Shown here piece by piece: positions 12,949 through 18,333 of a stretch of DNA of 23,655 nucleotides. The notes under the pieces were generated by a model. That model made no database searches, had not been told where the DNA came from, and saw nothing but the letters and a program-made list of their open reading frames with translations. The stretch covers positions 1-23,655 of the forward strand of contig JAKFXU010000439.1 in NCBI GenBank assembly GCA_021731215.1. The letters are read 5' to 3'. Source of the DNA: Rhodoferax sp. (GTDB lineage Bacteria; Pseudomonadota; Gammaproteobacteria; Burkholderiales; Burkholderiaceae_C). The position numbers and the translations under genes were made by a program. How positions within the stretch are numbered: the stretch's first letter is position 1; each line of letters starts with the position of its first letter.

Positions 12949-15288
12949 CTACGCGGGAACCCGAATACGCTGTTCAATGAACTCGTACAGCTGTACTTCA
13001 GCCTTGTGCGAAATCTCGACCACAACGGCAAAACGTTGGTGGCCGACAAAGCTCGCCCAACCGCCTTCGCAACGCACAACAAGATAGTAGGCATCGCCAT
13101 AGGCCTCGACGCTACGCTTAAAGGTTGCGGTAGCACATTGAATTGTGCCCTTCTCCCTAGCCTGCGGTCCCGGAGAGAGTGAGCAATCGTAGCGGTTCTC
13201 TATCTCAGGAAACTTGCCCTCCTCCTTGGCCCGCTTGCGATAGTGCGCGAACACAAGGTCCGGCTCACAGCCCCGAATGAGCCGAAAGCTCATACCCACT
13301 CCTGCATAGTCGGTGCGTGTGTGCCGAACTGGCGGGTCGAACGCAAGCGTCACCCGAATGCTGCGTTCACCGACTTCAGACTGAAACGGCTCGGGAATAG
13401 GAATCTGATAGACCGCAAAATGATCGATGGCGAGTTCGTCTTCGCCATAAAGAACGACGCGTGCGTCGTCGGAAAACGCAGCACGTTCAAGATCGACTTG
13501 ACCATGACCACAGACAGCGCGTGTTGCGTCGGCGCCAAGCAACTGCATGCGATCACGTGCGGCGTCAGGCACTTCGGCCGACCCGACCAAGAGCGCGCGC
13601 ACGAGATTAGCGGAGGCACGTGGAAAGCGTGACAGGATCTGGGCGGCGCTAAAGGCAACACGCGGCGTGGCGTAGGAGGTGCCTGAGCCGGCCGTGAAAA
13701 GGCGGTCGCGAAAAGCGTGATGAGTCGTCAGCACGCCAGCGCTGGCCAAATCCTCTCCACGGCGCAATCGGGCAACGATCGGATCGAAAACAAGCGTGCC
13801 GCCGACGTCAACAAGGTCGGGCTTGGTAGCACCGCCGACTCCGGGCCCCGCTCGAGAGAACGGCGAGGGCTCATGCGAGCGCGTGATCGACCTCACTCTG
13901 ACATCGTCTGCGAGGGCGGCATCAAGCCCATCCCCATGGGCGATAGCGCCGACCGTCAAAACGTTCACAGCGCCCGCTGGTTCAAAGAAGCGGTTAGCGT
14001 CTTCCAAGAGGTAGTCGGGGTACTCAGTAACTGCCTGTTCGAGACGATTGCCGCCCCGAGGGCTACGATTTCCAGATGACACGACAATAACCACGTCGAG
14101 TTCCCGGGCGAGCTCGTCCAGAGTGGCGGCCCAAGTCCCAACTTTTCCGCCGTCGTAAGGGAGCTTTGAATCGCCGAGTGCGATGACAAAGATGCGGCAG
14201 CCGAAGCGCTCGTTTAGGGTCGCGATCGCTTCCCGCATCTGCGAGGGCACCAAACGACGGTTATCGAAAGCACCGCGTTCATTGACAACCTTTGCGGAAC
14301 ACAGACGGGCACCGCGATCCAGCGTTCCGGCTCCAAGCTGTGCCCGCAGGTCACCGAAAACTGCAACGCCGCCCACCCGTGTGCCATGGCCCCACTCGTC
14401 CGCTGTTCCAAGCGTCGCAGGTACACCGATCGCACCGACGAGAATATCTTCAAGGAATGGGTGGGCGTTAACGCCGCTGTCGATGATTCCGATCACCGGC
14501 GCGTCGTCAGCAACGGCATTCAGCTGGGGCGCATTACCGAGAACCATATCAAACGCATCGCTTGTCGTGACGTCAGGTTGCGGCGGCTGATCGATCGTGG
14601 CGATGTCTTCAACGGTCAGTAGTGTCTGTAGCAGCGCACCAGAAAGGCGAACCCGCAGCATCGTGATGGAAGGACCGACATACTTATCGATGATCTCGCC
14701 GTCTCGATCTTCAATATAGGCGGAGATCTGCGCAAGCTTGCGCTCACGAATTCTGCGTTCGCCAAGCTCCCAGAGCTCAACGTCAATGAGATATGAGGCC
14801 TGCGCCAGAAAGTCTGTCGTATCGACAAATCCATCTTCTCGGTAACGAAGTCCAATGCGATCACGCGGCTCGACTGCGCCGATTGTTTCGATCGTTCCGA
14901 TAAAGCCGTTGTATGGCGCGTTTTTCTGGCCGGCAGGTGCCCCGCCTTGGTATGCGTCCAGACGTGCGCGGAAGTCCTGCATATCGTCGTTTGACGCGAA
15001 CAGGACCAGCGTGCGGTCGGCGTCGCTCGACAGGACCGTCAGTCCGAGCCGTTCCCAGTCTTCCTCAAGCGGTGCACCGCTCATCTGCACGCGCAAGATC
15101 ATCGAAGGGTCAACGAATTCCGGCTTGCGCCGTCTCTGCTGAATGGCGACCGCTATATCAAGCTCAGTGCGAAGCTTTGTGCTGTGCGCGACAATGTCTC
15201 GTGGCGGCGGCGGTCCGCCCCCACCATGTTTTCGACGCTCGAAATGTTCGGGTAATCGGACGAGCTGTAGATGGTCGTATCGCGCCAA
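12949..15288 (-). CDS. Subtilisin-like (S8) serine protease, partner of AAA+ ATPase
   Basis: This 779-residue protein has no signal peptide, so it is expected to be cytosolic. A roughly 260-residue N-terminal region (VAIQQRRRKPEFVDPSMILR and so on) precedes the S8 domain. The catalytic Asp is in VIGIIDSGVN (Asp270), His in EWGHGTRVGG (His301), the oxyanion Asn in VVSSGNRS (Asn407) and Ser in GSGTSYATP (Ser538). A beta-rich C-terminal region of about 200 residues follows (IRVTLAFDPPVRHTRTDYAG). All triad residues are present. The start is TTG at 15288, 12 bases after the ATPase stop, with AGG seven bases upstream. The two genes form an operon. Adjacent AAA+/S8 pairs are known from genome annotations. 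A defense role is inferred from this island. Confidence 0.85.
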   Translation of the reverse strand: MARYDHLQLVRLPEHFERRKHGGGGPPPPRDIVAHSTKLRTELDIAVAIQQRRRKPEFVDPSMILRVQMSGAPLEEDWERLGLTVLSSDADRTLVLFASNDDMQDFRARLDAYQGGAPAGQKNAPYNGFIGTIETIGAVEPRDRIGLRYREDGFVDTTDFLAQASYLIDVELWELGERRIRERKLAQISAYIEDRDGEIIDKYVGPSITMLRVRLSGALLQTLLTVEDIATIDQPPQPDVTTSDAFDMVLGNAPQLNAVADDAPVIGIIDSGVNAHPFLEDILVGAIGVPATLGTADEWGHGTRVGGVAVFGDLRAQLGAGTLDRGARLCSAKVVNERGAFDNRRLVPSQMREAIATLNERFGCRIFVIALGDSKLPYDGGKVGTWAATLDELARELDVVIVVSSGNRSPRGGNRLEQAVTEYPDYLLEDANRFFEPAGAVNVLTVGAIAHGDGLDAALADDVRVRSITRSHEPSPFSRAGPGVGGATKPDLVDVGGTLVFDPIVARLRRGEDLASAGVLTTHHAFRDRLFTAGSGTSYATPRVAFSAAQILSRFPRASANLVRALLVGSAEVPDAARDRMQLLGADATRAVCGHGQVDLERAAFSDDARVVLYGEDELAIDHFAVYQIPIPEPFQSEVGERSIRVTLAFDPPVRHTRTDYAGVGMSFRLIRGCEPDLVFAHYRKRAKEEGKFPEIENRYDCSLSPGPQAREKGTIQCATATFKRSVEAYGDAYYLVVRCEGGWASFVGHQRFAVVVEISHKAEVQLYEFIEQRIRVPA

Positions 15289-15300
15289 TGAGCAGCCTAG

Positions 15301-16290
15301 CTAAGTTGTTGGCTCGAAGCGGGCGTTACCGGCTCGGCGACGCGCCTCATCTTCAATCGCACGATCAAGGTCGTGCTCTTTCAATTGTTCACGAACCTCG
15401 ATGATCATGGACCTGATCGCTTGGGTGCAGAGACGGTCAATTTCAGCGTAGGAATACCCTTCCATTGCTGAGACTCGAATTGCCGGATCGAAGCTTGTTG
15501 GCACGTTCTTGAACTTGTGGCTCAGGAACCGCTTAATCATGCTCCGATCAGGCTTCTCAAACCAAACCACTTCATCGAAACGTCGCCAAATGGCAGGGTC
15601 AAGCGAATTGTCAAGATTTGTAGCTGCTATCAAGAAGCCCTTCGGCTGAATACGATCGATGAAGAGTAAGAGGCTATTGACAACGCGGCGCAACTCATTG
15701 TGTTCGCCGCTGTCATCTCGCGATCGGGCAAGAGCGTCGAACTCGTCGAAGAACAGGACACAGGGCTGCTTCCGGGCGAACTCAAAAATCTTGCGTACGT
15801 TTGTTGCTGTCTCCCCCAGATAGGATGAGATAAGCCGGTCCAGTTTAACCACGAACAAAGGCAGACCTACCTCGGCGGCAAAAATTTCGGCGCAAAGAGT
15901 CTTGCCACAGCCGGGAGGTCCGCAGAACAGCAGCTTCGAGCGCACTGACAAGCCGTGCCGACGGATGTCGTCGGCACGACGAAACTCATGAACAAGGCTG
16001 AGCAAAAGCCGGACGTTTGTCGGGCTAAGAATAATGTCGTTCTTGTTGTAGCGTGGCTCAATGCGCTCCACAAAATCTGCAGCAGCCTCTGGAAATGGTA
16101 TTAGCGGTGCCAGAGCCTTTGCAACGGATGATCGACGCGGGCCGGCATCTAGGGTCTGTCTGAGGGACTTGGCAAGGACGCGGTTATTCTTCTTTTCCTC
16201 CTCGTCAATGATCTGCTCAGCGACGGCCCGAAACTCATCGTCCCGGCCATAACTTCCCAGCAATTTTTTCAATAGTTCACCGCGTGCCAT
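15301..16290 (-). CDS. AAA+ ATPase (FtsH/Cdc48-like core), partner of S8 protease
   Basis: This 329-residue protein has an N-terminal helical, charged region of about 110 residues. It is followed by a single AAA+ module: Walker A LLFCGPPGCGKTLCAEIFA (about 119-137), pore-loop area SSYLGETATNVRKIF (about 155-169), Walker B CVLFFDEFDALARSR (about 177-191), sensor 1 FLIAATNLDNSLDPAIWRRF with Arg fingers (about 219-238) and a C-terminal lid. It likely remodels or feeds substrates to the downstream protease, as in other ATP-dependent proteolytic machines, though no HslV/ClpP interaction motif is evident. ATG at 16290 is chosen; a TTG nine codons upstream is possible. GC content is visibly lower than in the flanking metabolic genes, which suggests transfer. 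Confidence 0.85.
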   Translation of the reverse strand: MARGELLKKLLGSYGRDDEFRAVAEQIIDEEEKKNNRVLAKSLRQTLDAGPRRSSVAKALAPLIPFPEAAADFVERIEPRYNKNDIILSPTNVRLLLSLVHEFRRADDIRRHGLSVRSKLLFCGPPGCGKTLCAEIFAAEVGLPLFVVKLDRLISSYLGETATNVRKIFEFARKQPCVLFFDEFDALARSRDDSGEHNELRRVVNSLLLFIDRIQPKGFLIAATNLDNSLDPAIWRRFDEVVWFEKPDRSMIKRFLSHKFKNVPTSFDPAIRVSAMEGYSYAEIDRLCTQAIRSMIIEVREQLKEHDLDRAIEDEARRRAGNARFEPTT

Positions 16291-16312
16291 ACACCATATA
16301 CCAAAGTTTCGT

Positions 16313-16325
16313 TTCAAAATTTGAA
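16313..16325. promoter_or_regulatory. Palindrome upstream of AAA+ ATPase
   Basis: TTCAAA-A-TTTGAA, a perfect 6-bp-arm palindrome, lies 23 bases upstream of the chosen ATG in an AT-rich stretch. It may be an operator or part of the promoter. It lies next to two larger inverted repeats (16327-16368 and 16374-16402). Confidence 0.45.
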
Positions 16326-16326
16326 T

Positions 16327-16368
16327 CGTACCCGAATACCGCGCCTGTTGGTCAGGTATTCGGGTACG
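16327..16368. promoter_or_regulatory. Large inverted repeat in AAA+/protease leader
   Basis: Perfect 14-bp arms (CGTACCCGAATACC and GGTATTCGGGTACG) are separated by 14 bases. No T-run follows on either strand, so an intrinsic terminator is unlikely. The position, 37 bases before the ATPase ATG, suggests a repressor site, an mRNA hairpin or an attenuator. No known binding-site family is recognised. Confidence 0.6.
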
Positions 16369-16373
16369 TTCCG

Positions 16374-16402
16374 GTGATGTGAACCAACTCGGATCACATC
16401 AC
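16374..16402. promoter_or_regulatory. Second inverted repeat in AAA+/protease leader
   Basis: Perfect 9-bp arms GTGATGTGA and TCACATCAC with an 11-base spacer. The half-site TGATGTGA resembles, but does not equal, a CRP/FNR-type TGTGA core (the spacing differs from the CRP consensus). It may be another operator. Confidence 0.45.
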
Positions 16403-16445
16403 ATCAGACTTGAAATTTTCTGAAAGACGAGTCGCTGCTCAAGGT

Positions 16446-16673
16446 TTAGTATTGAAGCAGCATCGCGATGACGGTCACTATATCAGCCATAGGCAGAAGA
16501 ATAAGTACGGTGAGCAGGCTCATGTCGCGATTGTCGGGCGGGACAAAAGCCAACCACTGGGTTGAAATCCACCCATTTCGGGTCTCTTCGTCATATGCGT
16601 TTTCAGTAACCCAAAGGTCAGTCTGCGTCAACGGCTCAGAATCCTGCTCGCAGGAAATGTGACTCTTGACCAC
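16446..16673 (-). CDS. Hypothetical small protein with C-terminal membrane segment
   Basis: A GTG start at 16673 opens 75 residues: a polar, acidic, Trp-containing N-terminal half (DLWVTENAYDEETRNGWIST) and a hydrophobic C-terminal segment (MSLLTVLILLPMADIVTVIA) ending MLLQY. That segment could span the membrane once. It points in the same direction as the AAA+/S8 operon and ends about 155 bases upstream of it. Two inverted repeats lie between. No family is recognised and no strong Shine-Dalgarno is seen. It might be a membrane partner of that system or a chance frame. Confidence 0.35.
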   Translation of the reverse strand: MVKSHISCEQDSEPLTQTDLWVTENAYDEETRNGWISTQWLAFVPPDNRDMSLLTVLILLPMADIVTVIAMLLQY

Positions 16674-16768
16674 CGTCGCTTGCCGAGCGCGCTAACTTGC
16701 GCAATTGACGGTCGGCACCTACAGCTCGCACGTTGCCCAAAAGCGGATCTTCCCGAACGTCGGCTCAT

Positions 16769-16854
16769 GTTAAGGGTTGTCCGATGCCTGCCCGCAGCCA
16801 CGCGCCGATCGGGACTCAACAGAGGTTGAAGGGCAGGCGTTGGACAACCCTTAA
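16769..16854. repeat. Fold-back element with 25-bp inverted arms
   Basis: Left arm 16769-16793 and right arm 16830-16854 are complementary at 23 of 25 positions (outer ends GTTAAGGGTTGTCC and GGACAACCCTTAAC), with a 36-base centre. No T-run follows, so it is not a simple terminator. It lies in a stretch without a credible gene (about 16680-16955) between the small ORF and the mod remnant. It may be a MITE-like or recombination-derived element. Confidence 0.65.
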
Positions 16855-16903
16855 CAAAAACGGACATAGACCAGCGACTGCTTCCCGGAAGCCCAATTGG
16901 TAC

Positions 16904-16955
16904 CCCTCCCCCAGTGGGGGAGGGAACTCTTTATCTGGCTCTCCCAGCGGGAGAG
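16904..16955. repeat. Two REP-like palindromes at the 5' edge of mod remnant
   Basis: CCCTCCCCC-AGT-GGGGGAGGG (16904-16924) and CTCTCCC-AGC-GGGAGAG (16939-16955) are perfect G/C-rich hairpins with 3-base loops. The same kind of palindrome occurs inside the mod remnant at 17289-17309. Such short palindromic repeats are dispersed widely in betaproteobacterial and xanthomonad genomes. Confidence 0.8.
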
Positions 16956-17659
16956 GGGGTGGACTGCGGGGCAGCAAGACGCTGGTGCTGGCCGACTCGC
17001 CCAACAAGCTCACGGGCGCGGCCACGCTCAAGAAGGCGATTGCGCAGCGCGACAACCTGATGGGCGGCTGGGACCGGGTAGTGGTCTTGGGCTGGAACTT
17101 TGAGCCTTCGATTGGCGAGACCATCACCGCGCTGAACGACAGCCGGCTCGAAGTGCTGGTGATTCCGCCCGACCTGATGGACCGGCTCAAGAAAAAAGGC
17201 GGGCTCGACAAGCTGCGCGGGCAGGTGCGGTTTTCTTCTCTGCAGTATTTGACGATTTATCCGGTGGAGCGCAAAGCCCTCACCCCTGCCCTCTCCCAGG
17301 GGGAGAGGGAGTTGATGCAGGAAACGCTGACCGTCAAGCTTAAGAACTACGTGCTGCTGTCGCCCGAAGCCATCAACCTCGACGATGCCAACCGCATCAA
17401 GCTGCAAGCGGTCATCAACCAGGAACCGCTGGCGTTGATTGAGTACTGGGCGGTGGACCCCGACTACGACGGCCGGGTGTTCCGCTCGGTTTGGCAGGAC
17501 TACCGGGGCAATACCGCCAATGACGCCGACGCGCTGCGCGTGGTGACGCAGGCGGTGGTGCCTACCCCGTTCAAGGCAGGCCCGCGCAAGGTCTGCGTGC
17601 GGGTGGTGGATGTGTTCGGCTTCGAGGCCGAGGTGGTGACCACGGTGGGTGCGGCGTGA
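16956..17659 (+). pseudogene. Type III restriction-modification methyltransferase (Mod), C-terminal remnant
   Basis: From about 16976 the frame reads KTLVLADSPNKLTGAATLKK, then NLMGGWDRVVVLGWNFEPSI, SRLEVLVIPPDLMDRLKKKG, NYVLLSPEAINLDDANRIKL, IEYWAVDPDYDGRVFRSVWQ and KVCVRVVDVFGFEAEVVTTV to the stop at 17659. This resembles the C-terminal region of Mod subunits, as expected upstream of res. The catalytic DPPY and SAM-binding FxGxG motifs and most of the protein are missing; upstream lie REP-like palindromes and unrelated DNA. The frame upstream of 16956 is not Mod. An in-frame REP-like insertion adds KALTPALSQGERE (17271-17309). Not expected to methylate DNA. Confidence 0.65.
17289..17309. 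repeat. REP-like palindrome inserted in mod coding sequence
   Basis: CCCTCTCCC-AGG-GGGAGAGGG is a perfect hairpin inside the block that encodes ALTPALSQGERE, a peptide seen wherever this repeat family falls in-frame in genes. It lies in a loop region of Mod (between LTIYP and LTVKLKNY), so the reading frame is kept. Confidence 0.85.
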
Positions 17660-17682
17660 GTGCTCAAGCGCTCGGGCGACGA

Positions 17683-17985
17683 TCAAGCCATCGCCAGTTC
17701 ACGCACGTGGCGCAGGCTGTCCTTGAACTGGGCTTTGGCTATTTTCAGATCGTAGTCCACTTGCAAGTTCAACCAATACTGCGGGCTTTGCCCAAAGGCT
17801 TGGCCCAGGCGCAACGCAAGCTCGGCAGTCACTGGCCGCTCTTCTCGCACCAGATGCGAAATGCGCATCGCAGAAACCCCCAGGGATTTTGCCAACGCCG
17901 CCTGCGTCATGCCCAGCTCTTCCAGCGCTTCACGGATGTATTCACCAGGGTGAATAGGCGGCAAGCCGTTGATTGTGCGTTTCAT
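17683..17985 (-). CDS. higA: HigA-family antitoxin
   Basis: This 100-residue protein starts MKRTINGLPPIHPGEYIREA, the hallmark IHPGEYIRE of HigA (VapI) antitoxins. It continues with the helix-turn-helix LGMTQAALAKSLGVSAMRIS and HLVREERPVTAELALRLGQA, and FGQSPQYWLNLQVDYDL. It should neutralise HigB and repress the operon. ATG at 17985 has AGGAG upstream, embedded just after the higB stop (12-base gap). It lies convergent to the mod remnant. Complete for the family (about 95-105 residues). Confidence 0.93.
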   Translation of the reverse strand: MKRTINGLPPIHPGEYIREALEELGMTQAALAKSLGVSAMRISHLVREERPVTAELALRLGQAFGQSPQYWLNLQVDYDLKIAKAQFKDSLRHVRELAMA

Positions 17986-17997
17986 AGTGAGGACTCC

Positions 17998-18279
17998 TTA
18001 GTGGTAGTCAGTGATTGCTACATCGAAAACATCGCCGTCAATAAAGCGGAAGCACACACGCCACTGACTATTGACGCGGATGCTCCATTGCCCATCTCTG
18101 TCTCCGTGCAATACCTCCAACCGGTTGGCTGGGGGGAACCGCAATTCATCGACAGAAATGGTGTGTTCGAGCTGATTCAAACGCAGTATCGCGCGGCGCA
18201 AGATGTCGGGTGGCAGTCGGCGGGATTTCCCCGTGCGAAACAAGCCTTCGGTCTCTTTGTCGGCAAAGCTGCGAATCAT
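17998..18279 (-). CDS. higB: HigB-family mRNA interferase toxin
   Basis: The 93-residue protein starts MIRSFADKETEGLFRTGKSR, typical for HigB of the RelE superfamily, followed by LPPDILRRAILRLNQLEHTI, LRFPPANRLEVLHGDRDGQW and SIRVNSQWRVCFRFIDGDVF ending AITDYH. The conserved Arg residues and C-terminal His fit ribosome-dependent mRNA cleavage. ATG at 18279 is chosen by family length; an ATG four codons upstream lies inside the predicted -10 box. It is the first gene of higBA, inserted between mod and res and divergent from res. Confidence 0.9.
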   Translation of the reverse strand: MIRSFADKETEGLFRTGKSRRLPPDILRRAILRLNQLEHTISVDELRFPPANRLEVLHGDRDGQWSIRVNSQWRVCFRFIDGDVFDVAITDYH

Positions 18280-18286
18280 GCGTCGA

Positions 18287-18315
18287 ATCATAAACAATTT
18301 GTTTACAGCCGGCAA
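18287..18315 (-). promoter_or_regulatory. higBA promoter with overlapping palindromic operator
   Basis: On the minus strand TTGCCG (18315-18310) and TATGAT (18292-18287) are separated by 17 bases. TAAACAA-T-TTGTTTA (18291-18305), a perfect 7-bp-arm palindrome, covers the spacer and the edge of the -10, as expected for a HigA operator. The start point would be about 18280, directly at the higB ATG, so the message may be nearly leaderless. Confidence 0.65.
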
Positions 18316-18333
18316 GCACAGGGCAGATAAGTT

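Noticed and set aside
16327..16368. Intrinsic terminator
   Set aside because: Strong stem, but no T-run follows on either strand.
16769..16854. Integron attC site
   Set aside because: Ends look like GTT...AAC, but the 7-bp core consensus (RYYYAAC/GTTRRRY) is not met and there is no cassette array or integrase.
16733..16955. N-terminal extension of the mod frame (start at 16733)
   Set aside because: Low-complexity Pro/Ser/Gly/Arg translation over a fold-back element and REP palindromes; no Mod similarity before about 16976.
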